Below, one piece after another: positions 30,826 through 40,013 of a stretch of DNA of 64,000 nucleotides. The notes under the pieces are model-generated. The model saw only the letters and a program-made list of their open reading frames with translations, was not told the origin of the DNA and did not search any database. How positions within the stretch are numbered: position 1 is the first letter of the stretch; every line of letters starts with the position of its first letter. Origin of the DNA: Pelagibacteraceae bacterium AG-390-L03 (GTDB lineage: Bacteria > Pseudomonadota > Alphaproteobacteria > Pelagibacterales > Pelagibacteraceae); contig QCHA01000001.1 of assembly GCA_003279685.1 (NCBI GenBank), positions 310,001 to 374,000 on the forward strand. Reading direction: 5' to 3'. Both the position numbers and the translations under genes were made by a program.

Positions 30826-32044
30826 AATTTTTTTTATTTATAATTAAAAAAAATATATATGAAATAAGACTTAAAATTAAGAAAACAGTAAAAGCTGATT
30901 TAAAACCCAATATTTCTGAATAACCAAAATTTTTTACCACATCAATTACCAGTCCCATCAACCACTGCATTATAAAAGTTCCTAAAAATATTAATAAATT
31001 AAATGAAGTGAGAGCCTTGCCAGCTAAATAGCTTGGAAATGATAGGCCAACAGCTGGCTGGGTAACCGACAAAAAAATTGAGCTTAAAATAAATAAAGTA
31101 ATATAAAATGCTCCTGCTTTTGATCCCAAGATAATAATACTTAACATTACTAAAAAACTTATAGGCAAACCAAGTTTTAATATTTTTAATGCACTAAAAC
31201 CTGAATTAGTAATTCTGGGTAAAAAATAACCCCATAAAAAAAATGAAACAAGCATGGTAATATTAATCCAAAATAATCCTGTGGCGCTTTCAAGTGGAGT
31301 ATAACCAGCAACTCTTGTCATCCAAGGTCCTGCCCATAGAGTTTGAATTGCCATCAACCCTCCATAGTTAAATAAGCCCATTGGAATTACGCTTATAAAA
31401 AATCTATCTTTCCAAACATCAGCTAAAGATCCTGATTTTAGTGAATTTTCCCCAGTTTTGATTTGATGATCCCATTTTGGAATGAAAGCGAGCATTAAAA
31501 ATATACTGATTAAAATTAGAATTGAAATTCCACCAAATATCCATCTCCAACCGAAACTTGGTAATAAAAGTTGAACGGGCAATGTTGAAGATAAAAATCC
31601 TAATGAAGCTATCATTAACATCCAAGAATTGGCTCTCTGTTGTTGATTTTCAGCAAACCAAATTCTATATCCTGTTAAAGGTGCCATTAAACATGCGCTA
31701 ACTCCAACTCCAATTAAAATTCTTGAAATTAATAATCCTGAGAAACTTTGAGCAAGAGCAAATGAAGTTGTGCCTATTAATGCAATTAATAAAAATGATG
31801 AAACAATTTTTTTAGGTCCAAACTTGTCTAATAAATATCCAAGTGGAATTTGCATACAAGCAAAACCAAGAAAATACCCTCCTGCCAAAAGTCCAAGATC
31901 AGCAGCAAGTAATTCAAATTCTAATGTTAAAATTGGAGAAAGTGTTGCAGTAATCGCTCTTAACAAACATGATAAAAAATATCCAAAAGCAAATACAAAA
32001 AAAACAGTTATCGCCTGTCTTTTAGGAAGAATATAATTTTCCAT
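30809..32044 (-). CDS. MFS transporter
   Basis: 411 residues with about twelve membrane segments. The GYLLDKFGPKKIV loop after the second helix is the major-facilitator motif. No substrate can be read from the sequence. The gene begins three bases after the TRAP large permease, which suggests a related small organic solute or an export role for its breakdown product (inference). Confidence 0.88.
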   Translation of the reverse strand: MENYILPKRQAITVFFVFAFGYFLSCLLRAITATLSPILTLEFELLAADLGLLAGGYFLGFACMQIPLGYLLDKFGPKKIVSSFLLIALIGTTSFALAQSFSGLLISRILIGVGVSACLMAPLTGYRIWFAENQQQRANSWMLMIASLGFLSSTLPVQLLLPSFGWRWIFGGISILILISIFLMLAFIPKWDHQIKTGENSLKSGSLADVWKDRFFISVIPMGLFNYGGLMAIQTLWAGPWMTRVAGYTPLESATGLFWINITMLVSFFLWGYFLPRITNSGFSALKILKLGLPISFLVMLSIIILGSKAGAFYITLFILSSIFLSVTQPAVGLSFPSYLAGKALTSFNLLIFLGTFIMQWLMGLVIDVVKNFGYSEILGFKSAFTVFLILSLISYIFFLIINKKNYEIKT

Positions 32045-32047
32045 TAA

Positions 32048-34699
32048 TTAAAAATTTAAAGATATATCTCTATGAACTGAGTTACATCTTGCAACAAACT
32101 TAGCTTGTTCTTTTGTTAATCTTGACTGAAGTCTTAATCCAATATTATTTTTAATTACTTCATTATATTTCAATAACTCAGGTAATAAATTTTTATTAGC
32201 GTCTCCTCTCCAAGAAACTTCTTGATCGAATAGACTAAATGTTTCTGAGCTAGCAAGTAACAGCTTTTGTTCATCAAATTCATCGTTATCTATAACAGAC
32301 ACTAAATCATCTAATTTATTTCCAAATTCATCTATGCCTGAAATTTCACTTAATTTTTCGAAAAGATTATCAATTATTAAAATTGAATTTTCATAGTCTT
32401 TATTATTTATAGAATATTTTAATTCTTTAATTTCAGGTGAAAGATTTTTTAACTTTTCATGATCGTTTATAAACATTACTATTTGATCTAAGCTATCATA
32501 TGCCTCATCAACATTTTTTCTATAACGTTTTGTTCTGGTATTTTTTGCCTTGTGAAGTATTTCAAATTCTTTGTTTCGAGATTTCCAAGTTTCAGGTATT
32601 TGATTTTTTATTTCAATAACTTCTAATTTATAATTTTCTATCTTAAGTTTTAATTTATTTTTATTTGATGTATCATCTTTATCTAGATTTCTAATTTCTG
32701 ATTTTAACTTTTTAATTTTATTATCAATTTTTCTTATTTTTTTCTGTTTTTTTCTAACAGTGAAATGAAGATCTCTATAATCTTCTGCAAATAAGTTATA
32801 TTCATCCTCAGTTTTTTGAAGTTTTTTAACTATTTCAAAAGTTCCAAGAGCATTATCAAAATGTTCTTCAAATATATCTAATTTATCATTTGGAAGATTA
32901 GAAGGTGTTAGTTTTTGAAAATTAGTTATTGCAGATCTAATTGTATCCTCTTCATTATTATAAATAGGAAATTTATATTCCTGTAAACAATATTGAAGCT
33001 TAGGATTCATTGGTGGCGGTGCAACATTTGATGTTAAATATGTTCTTGCAGGTAAGTAATTAACTAATGAAGGATAAAAACCAACAATTCCAAGACCTAT
33101 AAGTTGAAGAATTATAAAAGGAACAACTCCTTTCCATATATTTAAAGTAGTAACTAATTTTGAAGCAACTCCTTTTAAATAAAATAATGCAAACCCAAAA
33201 GGTGGGGTTAAGAAAGATGTTTGTAGATTAACTCCAATCATAACTCCTAGCCAAATTGCACTTATATTTGCACCTGGTTCAGCTAATAATATTGGGGCAA
33301 TAATAGGAACAACCACTACTGCAATTTCAATAAAATCAAGAAAGAAACCTAATAAAAAGATTACAGCCATTACAACAATAAACTGTGTCCAGAAACCTCC
33401 TGGTAAATCTTGTAAAAAATCTCTTACTAATTCTTCTCCTCCAAAAGCTCTGAAACCAGAAGTTAGCATTGCGGCTCCTAAAAGAATTATAAATACCATC
33501 GAAGTAGTAACACATGTTTCTGTAACAACTTCTTTTAGGACATTCTCAATTTTATAAGATCTCCAAAAACTCCATATAATTCCAATTAAAAACGTAAATG
33601 TAAAAAAACCTGTAATCAATATTGCTGTTAAATCTCTCGTATCTACAGCCTTAATATTTAAGTTATAATTCTTTGTTAAAAAAATTATAGGAATAACAGA
33701 TAAAACTGAGATTATTATTGGGTAATATGCATCTTTCCTACCTTTATGAAGACGGTAACCCGCCATCATAGTTGCTCCAATTGCTCCAATGGATCCAGCT
33801 TGATTTACTGTTGCTATACCCATTAATATAGATCCAAGCACTGCAAATATTAAAGCAAGAGGTGGAATTATTACTCCAATAACTTTTATCCAAAATTTAA
33901 AATTAAATTTTCCTTTAAAATTTACTGGTGGTGCTGCTTTCGGGTTTATTCTTGCATAAACAAAAACATATAACATATATAATCCAACCAAAACTAACCC
34001 TGGCAATAATGCTCCTAAGAACATATCTCCAGCACTTGTAGATCCAACTCTGAACTCTCCAGGCATATTAAACTCACCAGTAAGAATTTTATAATCTGTT
34101 TGACGAATTGTATTAGCCACATCTGCTGCGCTAGCTAATTGATCTGCAATAATAATTAAAACAATTGATGGAGGTATTATTTGACCTAAAGTTCCTGATG
34201 AACAAACAATCCCACTTGCAAGACTTTTGTCGTATTTATTATTTAACATAGTTGGAAGTGAAATTAACCCCATTGCAATAACAGTTGCCCCAACTATACC
34301 TGTGGTTGCTGCAAGCAAAGCTCCTACAAAAATAACAGAAATACCTAATCCTCCTGGAATTGGACCAAATAATTGACCCATAGTAACTAATAGATCTTCG
34401 GCAATCTTTGATTTTTGTAACATAATCCCCATAAAAATAAATAATGGGATAGCAATTAAAGTATCTGTCTCTACATCCCAATAATTACTCCTGAAATTTG
34501 TAATCCCAGCGGTTAGCCATTCTTTTGGTCCATCAGTCGCAAAATAAGCGCTTACATCTCCTTCAAAAAGATATCCAAAAAAAGCTGCAAGACCTATTGA
34601 AACAATTGCTGAACCAGGTAAAGCAAAAGCTACGGGAAAACCTGAGGCTAATGCTCCAATCATGATAATTACAAGTAAACCTAAAAATAAGTGTTCCAT
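32048..34699 (-). CDS. TRAP transporter large permease (DctM family) with long C-terminal extension
   Basis: 883 residues, about twice a common DctM length. Residues 1 to about 569 are the hydrophobic DctM core, with GFPVAFALPGSAIVS, IPLFIFMGIMLQKS, IPPSIVLIIIADQ and FLTPPFGFALFYLKG. It couples Na+ flow to uptake of a solute delivered by the binding protein. Residues 570-883 are soluble and highly charged; about 640-720 has a dense Lys/Glu heptad-like stretch likely to be a coiled coil. I know of no such domain in standard DctM. It starts three bases after dctQ. Which side of the membrane the tail occupies is not clear. Confidence 0.88.
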   Translation of the reverse strand: MEHLFLGLLVIIMIGALASGFPVAFALPGSAIVSIGLAAFFGYLFEGDVSAYFATDGPKEWLTAGITNFRSNYWDVETDTLIAIPLFIFMGIMLQKSKIAEDLLVTMGQLFGPIPGGLGISVIFVGALLAATTGIVGATVIAMGLISLPTMLNNKYDKSLASGIVCSSGTLGQIIPPSIVLIIIADQLASAADVANTIRQTDYKILTGEFNMPGEFRVGSTSAGDMFLGALLPGLVLVGLYMLYVFVYARINPKAAPPVNFKGKFNFKFWIKVIGVIIPPLALIFAVLGSILMGIATVNQAGSIGAIGATMMAGYRLHKGRKDAYYPIIISVLSVIPIIFLTKNYNLNIKAVDTRDLTAILITGFFTFTFLIGIIWSFWRSYKIENVLKEVVTETCVTTSMVFIILLGAAMLTSGFRAFGGEELVRDFLQDLPGGFWTQFIVVMAVIFLLGFFLDFIEIAVVVVPIIAPILLAEPGANISAIWLGVMIGVNLQTSFLTPPFGFALFYLKGVASKLVTTLNIWKGVVPFIILQLIGLGIVGFYPSLVNYLPARTYLTSNVAPPPMNPKLQYCLQEYKFPIYNNEEDTIRSAITNFQKLTPSNLPNDKLDIFEEHFDNALGTFEIVKKLQKTEDEYNLFAEDYRDLHFTVRKKQKKIRKIDNKIKKLKSEIRNLDKDDTSNKNKLKLKIENYKLEVIEIKNQIPETWKSRNKEFEILHKAKNTRTKRYRKNVDEAYDSLDQIVMFINDHEKLKNLSPEIKELKYSINNKDYENSILIIDNLFEKLSEISGIDEFGNKLDDLVSVIDNDEFDEQKLLLASSETFSLFDQEVSWRGDANKNLLPELLKYNEVIKNNIGLRLQSRLTKEQAKFVARCNSVHRDISLNF

Positions 34700-34702
34700 A
34701 AT

Positions 34703-35686
34703 TTAATTTTTCAAAAGTTTATCGCTACTACTCATAAAATAACTAGTAAATTGAATTAACATTGAGACTGCAAAAACAGCCAGATAAATTGCCATCAAAT
34801 AAAGTAAATACAATCCGTTAGAACCTTGCTGGGTAATTTCGAAAGAAATAACTGGGCCATTAATGATACTTGCCTTTCCACCCATTCCTAAAAATAAAAC
34901 TATTAAACATAACGGAATACCTAAAATCAATGATCCTATTGAATTAGTCCAAGCTTTTTTACGTTCACTAAAACCTGTATATAAAACATCAACCCTAACA
35001 TGTCCTTCGTGGATTAGCGCGTAAGCACTTGCGAAAAGATAAAGTGCTGAATACCAGAAACGAACTAAATCTCCTTGAAAAGCTTGTTCATATTCAAATA
35101 TAAATCTGGATAATACTATAAAAAACTCACTACCTACAACAAGCACGGCCAACCAAATAAAACCTACAGATTTAGTAAAATATCCAACTATAAATGAAAT
35201 TAAAATTAATGGAAAATGAACAAATGTAATCCTAAAAGCAGGAACTACTAATTTAATTTTTAAGTATTCTCCAAACAATGGTTCAACTAATTTTTCAACA
35301 ACTAAAAATGAGATTAATAAATCTGCAAGCCCAACTATTAACACCGCCCAAAAAGATGAACGAATTATATAGGCAGTGAATTTATCTAAAATTTTTGAAT
35401 CTGCTGTTAATGTTTGTTTAATTGATCTTTTTACATAAAAAATTGCCAGCAATATTGAAATCAAATAAAAAAATAATTGTAAAAAGGCATAATTTAAAAC
35501 TGAGTCTGATAATGGTTTACTTAATTTTTTAAATCCAAACAAGCCATAATGGGAAAATAAATTTTTAACTCCTGGCCAATCAAACCAAACAGTTAAAATA
35601 TTATTAAATAAAAAAACAAAGGTAGTTGCCAATATTGAATAACTAAATATTCTAATAAATATTGGTAAATTACTCTTTCCAAACAT
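34703..35686 (-). CDS. TRAP transporter small permease (DctQ family)
   Basis: 327 residues, larger than the usual 160-240. The C-terminal half has the DctQ pattern of four helices with VRFWYSALYLFASAYALIHEGHVRVD, close to the EHxRVD signature of the mannitol/chloroaromatic-type subgroup. The N-terminal half adds extra hydrophobic helices. It forms the membrane complex with the DctM protein encoded three bases downstream. A strong hairpin separates it from the binding-protein gene. Confidence 0.88.
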   Translation of the reverse strand: MFGKSNLPIFIRIFSYSILATTFVFLFNNILTVWFDWPGVKNLFSHYGLFGFKKLSKPLSDSVLNYAFLQLFFYLISILLAIFYVKRSIKQTLTADSKILDKFTAYIIRSSFWAVLIVGLADLLISFLVVEKLVEPLFGEYLKIKLVVPAFRITFVHFPLILISFIVGYFTKSVGFIWLAVLVVGSEFFIVLSRFIFEYEQAFQGDLVRFWYSALYLFASAYALIHEGHVRVDVLYTGFSERKKAWTNSIGSLILGIPLCLIVLFLGMGGKASIINGPVISFEITQQGSNGLYLLYLMAIYLAVFAVSMLIQFTSYFMSSSDKLLKN

Positions 35687-35714
35687 AACTTAAAAATCTG
35701 TGAACTTATTAAAA

Positions 35715-35733
35715 AGGGCCCTAAAAGGGCCCT
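35715..35733 (-). terminator. GC-rich hairpin after the TRAP binding-protein gene
   Basis: On the minus strand AGGGCCC-TTTTA-GGGCCCT is a perfect 7-bp stem followed by TTTTT. It has the form of an intrinsic terminator and lies between the binding-protein stop and dctQ. Partial termination would give more binding protein than permease, a common need in such operons. Confidence 0.75.
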
Positions 35734-35762
35734 CTTATTAATTTTTACTTAAACTTTAAGTA

Positions 35763-36893
35763 CTATAGTCCTAAAGCTCTGTTTCTTTGAGCAATGTACG
35801 GTGAGTCTGACAAGTTAGTCCAAGCACCAATCTCTTTTCTAGCTTTCACAAACGCTTTGTGTACTCTAGCAGCAAGATCACTGTGTTGTTGTACTTCATC
35901 ATAAACCTCAGCAGCACCTTTCGCAAAAGCATCGTAAACTTTGTCATTAAACTTCTCAAGTTTAACTCCGTTTTCATTTACTAGACGTGCTAAAGCTGCA
36001 CCGTTTTTAGCATTATACTCAGCCATTGTAATTTCATCTGCCCATGCACAAGCAGTTTTAATTATTGTTTGGTCTGATTTTGTTAGGCTTGTAAACCATG
36101 ATTTGTTAACACCACATGCTAACATTGAACCAGGTTCATGCATACCAGGATAGTAATAATACTTAGCAGCTTCATGGAATTTCATAGCTTCATCATTCCA
36201 TGGACCTACCCATTCTGTTGCATCAATTGCACCTGAAACAAGGTTTTCATAAATTTGTCCACCAGGTAGTGAAATTGGAGAACCACCAAGTTTTCCTAGT
36301 ACTTGTCCTCCTAATCCCGGCATACGCATTTTCAAACCTTTAAGGTCGTTAGCTGATCTAATTTTTTTATTAAACCAACCACCCATTTGAACTCCAGTAT
36401 TACCTGCTATGAAACTTTGAGTACCGAAATCATCAGTTAATTCATCCCAAAGTTCTTGTCCACCTCCATGATGGATCCAAGCATTGATTTCTGAGTAAGT
36501 GAAACCAAATGGACATGCAGTAAAATATCCAAATGCTGGGTGCTTTTTAACCCAGTAGTAGTCTGCACCATGATACATTTGTGAGTTGCCAGAAGCAACT
36601 TCATCAAATGAGTCAAATGCTTTAACTCTTTCATTTGCAGCATAATAAGTAACTTGTATTCTTCCGTCACTCATATCTGATAATCTTTGTGCAAGTCTTT
36701 GCGCACCAGTACCTAGCCCTGGAAAATCTCTTGGCCAAGTAGCTACCATTGCCGCTTCAACTCTTTCTTTGGCAACAGCTGGAGCAGACATAGATGTTGC
36801 AGCTACAGCAGCAACACCAGTTGCAGCAGCAGTTTTAAAGAACTTACGTCTTGAAGGTGACTTCCCCTTCAATGATTTTTTTTCTTTAATCAT
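35763..36893 (-). CDS. TRAP transporter periplasmic binding protein (TakP-like)
   Basis: 376 residues. The N-terminus SRRKFFKTAAATGVAA is a twin-arginine signal, ending near SAPAVAKE. The mature part resembles TakP-type 2-oxo-acid receptors: TWPRDFPGLGTGAQRLA, EWVGPWNDEAMKF and YYYPGMHEPGSML, which in TakP surround the carboxylate and cation. Pyruvate-like 2-oxo acids or lactate are the best guess; other carboxylates are possible. SD AGGAGAG lies just before the ATG and a promoter is visible at 36938-36968. It heads the TRAP operon. Confidence 0.88.
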   Translation of the reverse strand: MIKEKKSLKGKSPSRRKFFKTAAATGVAAVAATSMSAPAVAKERVEAAMVATWPRDFPGLGTGAQRLAQRLSDMSDGRIQVTYYAANERVKAFDSFDEVASGNSQMYHGADYYWVKKHPAFGYFTACPFGFTYSEINAWIHHGGGQELWDELTDDFGTQSFIAGNTGVQMGGWFNKKIRSANDLKGLKMRMPGLGGQVLGKLGGSPISLPGGQIYENLVSGAIDATEWVGPWNDEAMKFHEAAKYYYYPGMHEPGSMLACGVNKSWFTSLTKSDQTIIKTACAWADEITMAEYNAKNGAALARLVNENGVKLEKFNDKVYDAFAKGAAEVYDEVQQHSDLAARVHKAFVKARKEIGAWTNLSDSPYIAQRNRALGL

Positions 36894-36937
36894 TTTCTCT
36901 CCTCTTTTAGTATTAGTTAATTAACTGTTATAATTTA

Positions 36938-36968
36938 ATTATAATTAAAGTATGAAGTCCATAGTCAA
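36938..36968 (-). promoter_or_regulatory. promoter of the TRAP operon
   Basis: On the minus strand TTGACT (36963-36968) stands 17 bases before ATTATA (36940-36945), or 19 before TATAAT (36938-36943). A dyad TATGgACTtCATA (36951-36963) falls in the spacer and could be an operator. The binding-protein ATG follows 45 bases on. Confidence 0.5.
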
Positions 36969-37016
36969 AATGGCCTGTTATAATATTTAATACAATCTGG
37001 GGTAGAACTTAGAGGT

Positions 37017-38090
37017 TTAAATGAGTTTTTCTTCTTTATAAACGCAACATTTTTCTGCAGGGATATAAAGTTTAACATCGCTTGAAGGGATTTCTGTTTC
37101 TCTATTGATTTTAGATTTAATTGTAAGGTTTCCCATTTTTGCAGTTAATAATTTATAATTTCCTAGGTCCTCTACCTTTTCAACATCAACATCTAACAGA
37201 TTTTCACGTTGATTTTTGGCAATCTTTATAAATTCAGACCTAATGCCCAATTTAATCTTTTTGTCCTTTAAATTAGATAAATTAGTATTTGTTTTTATAA
37301 TTGTATTGTTAATTTTGACGCTATCATTTGAAGATGCTTCGGTTTCAAATAAATTCATGGCTGGGGAACCAATAAAATATCCAACAAAAGTAGTGTTCGG
37401 TCTTTCAAATAGTTCTTTAGGAGTACCTGCTTGAACAACTTCACCTTCACTCATCACAATAATATTGTCTGCAAAAGTCATAGCCTCATTTTGATCATGA
37501 GTTACATAAACAAGAGTTGTTTTAAATTCTTCATTTATTTCTTTAAGCTTTCTTCTTAGTCTAAACTTTAAATCAGGATCTATAACTGTTAGAGGTTCAT
37601 CCATTAAAACTGCTGCAACATCCTCTCTTACAAGTCCTCTTCCTAAAGATATTAGTTGTTTCTGATCAGCTGTAAGCTTTCTTGCAGGAGAGTTTAAAAA
37701 AGATTGAAGATTTAGTATATCAGCAACAGATTTTACTCTTTCATCAATTTTATCTTTTAAAAAATCTCTACACTTTAATGGAAAAGCTAAATTTTCATAT
37801 ACCGTCATTGTGTTATAAATAACAGGAAACTGGAATACCTGAGCTATATTTCTGTTTTCTGTTTTAAGGTCAGTTACATCTTTATCATCAAACAATATAT
37901 TTCCTGCGGAAGGTCTTACTAAACCAGAAACTATATTTAACATAGTTGTTTTTCCACATCCTGAAGGTCCTAAGATTGCATATCTTTTTCCGTTTTCCCA
38001 GGTCATCGAAAATGGATTTAGTGCATAAATAGGATTTGGATCATTTGGATTATACGAGTGAGAAATATTATTTAAATCGATTTTAGACAT
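37017..38090 (-). CDS. ABC transporter ATPase with degenerate signature motif (second of a pair)
   Basis: 357 residues from ATG at 38090; a TTG at 38102 would add four residues. It is a MalK/UgpC-type ATPase with a C-terminal OB-like regulatory domain (about 240-357). Walker A is GPSGCGKT (41-48), Walker B AVLMDE (160-165), and the switch histidine is His198 in VTHDQNEA. The signature LSGGQ is replaced by LTADQ (139-143). This matches the second ATPase (GlpT type) of two-ATPase glycerol-like importers as I recall them. The ATG overlaps the upstream ATPase gene by eight bases. It is the last gene of the operon. Confidence 0.9.
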   Translation of the reverse strand: MSKIDLNNISHSYNPNDPNPIYALNPFSMTWENGKRYAILGPSGCGKTTMLNIVSGLVRPSAGNILFDDKDVTDLKTENRNIAQVFQFPVIYNTMTVYENLAFPLKCRDFLKDKIDERVKSVADILNLQSFLNSPARKLTADQKQLISLGRGLVREDVAAVLMDEPLTVIDPDLKFRLRRKLKEINEEFKTTLVYVTHDQNEAMTFADNIIVMSEGEVVQAGTPKELFERPNTTFVGYFIGSPAMNLFETEASSNDSVKINNTIIKTNTNLSNLKDKKIKLGIRSEFIKIAKNQRENLLDVDVEKVEDLGNYKLLTAKMGNLTIKSKINRETEIPSSDVKLYIPAEKCCVYKEEKLI

Positions 38091-39162
38091 ATGAACCACC
38101 AAATGGAGATGAAGCTAAAGTTCCACTTTCATTAAACGCATACACCTTATTTATATTAAAATTAATTTTTATTTTATCTTTAATATTAAAATTCATAACT
38201 TCTTCTATTGAGGTTATAATTTTTGTATCTCCTCTTATAAGATGTAATAAAGTTTCTGAACCACTTATCTCTGCTAGCTCTACTTCAAACTCAAATCCTT
38301 CTTCACTTAATTCTATATCTGAGGCTCTAATACCTAAATTAAAATTATTATCTTTTAAGTTAGATAAATGACCTGGTAGTTCTATCTCTATTCCTTCAAA
38401 CTTAATTTTATTAGAATCAATATTTGCTTTTAAAATATTCATGGGAGGATCATTTGAAATTTCAGCAACTTTTAAGGTTTTTGGATTTTCAAAAATTTCC
38501 TTTGCAGGTCCAACTTGTAAAACTTTTCCTTCATCAATTGCTATGACTTCACCATTTAGTTCCATGGCCTCTTTAGGATCAGTAGTTGAAAAAATTACAA
38601 TGCTTTCTTCTGATAGACCTTGTGAAAAAATACTTTTAAATTCTTCTCTTAATTGTTCTCTTAATTTATAATCAAGGTTCACTAGTGGCTCATCAAGTAA
38701 CAAAATCTTTGCGTTCTTAACAAGAGATCTTGCTAGAGAGACTCTTTGTTGCTGACCACCAGATAATTCTTGGATTTTTCTATTTTCATACCCTTCTAAC
38801 CCTACTGATTTAAGTGATTTTAAAACTACATCCTTCATTTCTTGGTTCTCTACTTTCCTTTGTTTAAGCGGAAAAGCAACGTTCTCAAAAACATTTAAGT
38901 GGGGGTAATTTATAAACTGCTGATAAACCATTGCAACATTTCTTTCCCAAACTGGAATTTTTAAAAAATCTTTATCTTCAAATTGAATTGAACCACTATC
39001 AGGAGTTAATAGTCCAGCTATTGTTTTTAATAATGTTGTTTTACCCGATAGAGTTCTTCCAAGAATAGTATAAAGGCTTCCTTTTTTAAAATTAAAAGAT
39101 ACTTCGTTAAGATGAAACTGTTCATCAGGTTTATAAGATAATTTATCAGCAACCAAATTCAT
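38083..39162 (-). CDS. ABC transporter ATPase lacking the switch histidine (first of a pair)
   Basis: 359 residues of the MalK/UgpC type. Walker A is the unusual GRTLSGKT (35-42), the signature ELSGGQQQR is intact (132-140), and Walker B is ILLLDE (153-158). The H-loop reads FSTTDPKEA, so Thr194 replaces the catalytic histidine. With its partner, whose signature is degenerate, it would form a heterodimer with one complete and one broken ATP site. GlpS of glycerol importers has a comparable Walker A as I recall. The start overlaps the permease stop (TAATG). Confidence 0.9.
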   Translation of the reverse strand: MNLVADKLSYKPDEQFHLNEVSFNFKKGSLYTILGRTLSGKTTLLKTIAGLLTPDSGSIQFEDKDFLKIPVWERNVAMVYQQFINYPHLNVFENVAFPLKQRKVENQEMKDVVLKSLKSVGLEGYENRKIQELSGGQQQRVSLARSLVKNAKILLLDEPLVNLDYKLREQLREEFKSIFSQGLSEESIVIFSTTDPKEAMELNGEVIAIDEGKVLQVGPAKEIFENPKTLKVAEISNDPPMNILKANIDSNKIKFEGIEIELPGHLSNLKDNNFNLGIRASDIELSEEGFEFEVELAEISGSETLLHLIRGDTKIITSIEEVMNFNIKDKIKINFNINKVYAFNESGTLASSPFGGSYV

Positions 39163-40010
39163 TATTTAATAGCTCCTGATAGATTTCCTTTTGATAAATA
39201 TCTTTCAACAATAAACGCAACTACAATTAACGGAGCAACCGATACTAATGCTGAGGCAGATAAACTCCACCAAGGTGTTATTGATGAATTTAAAGCAACA
39301 ATTTTAACAGGTAACAACTGTACTTCTGTAAAAGTTAAAATGAATGCAAAGAAAAAATCGATCCAACCAAATATAATACAAAACATTCCAGCTACAATTA
39401 ATCCAGGGATTGAATTTGGAAGTACAACTTTAAAAAAAGCTTGATAAGGATTACACCCATCAATTAAAGCTGTTTCATCTATCTCTCTTGGAACTTTATT
39501 AAAAAAATCTACCATAATCCAAACTGCGATTGGCATTAGCAAAACAATATAGACAACAATTAATCCAATTAAGCTATCTAATAAATCAATAGCTCCTAAA
39601 AATAAAAAAAACGGGATAGATAAAACAATTGGTGGCATAATTCTTTGAGAGATAAAGAAAAAAGTGATGTCATTGTTTTTTACAAAACCAGCTTTAAATG
39701 TAAATCTAGAGAGAGCATAAGCTGATAGTGTTCCAAGCACTATACTTATAAGACTTGCAGTGCAAGTTACAAACAAACTATTAAAATAAGGCTCAATTAT
39801 ATCAACCCCTCCGTTTGCAGGTGATTTAATTAACACTTTCCAACCTTCAAGTTTTGGTTCAAAGTCTACCCAAGGAATATATGTTGCACCTCCATTTACT
39901 GAATTAAAATCTTTGAAAGATGTTGTAAGAGCCCAAAGAAAAGGTGCTACTACGAAAACAGTCCAGATTGTAATAAAAGAATATTTTAAAAATTTATATA
40001 GTTTTCCCAT
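39162..40010 (-). CDS. ABC transporter permease, MalG family
   Basis: 282 residues with six membrane segments. The cytoplasmic EAA loop is visible as REIDETALIDGCNPYQAFFKVVLP near residue 185, which docks on the ATPases. FKDFNSVNGGATYIPW near the N-terminus is a typical periplasmic loop of MalG-like carbohydrate permeases. It is encoded three bases after the other permease and overlaps the ATPase gene by one base. Confidence 0.92.
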   Translation of the reverse strand: MGKLYKFLKYSFITIWTVFVVAPFLWALTTSFKDFNSVNGGATYIPWVDFEPKLEGWKVLIKSPANGGVDIIEPYFNSLFVTCTASLISIVLGTLSAYALSRFTFKAGFVKNNDITFFFISQRIMPPIVLSIPFFLFLGAIDLLDSLIGLIVVYIVLLMPIAVWIMVDFFNKVPREIDETALIDGCNPYQAFFKVVLPNSIPGLIVAGMFCIIFGWIDFFFAFILTFTEVQLLPVKIVALNSSITPWWSLSASALVSVAPLIVVAFIVERYLSKGNLSGAIK

Positions 40011-40013
40011 GTT

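Noticed and set aside
36951..36963. TATGgACTtCATA dyad as a proven operator
   Set aside because: Short, AT-rich and with a central mismatch; mentioned only within the promoter entry, since no regulator gene is linked to the TRAP operon.
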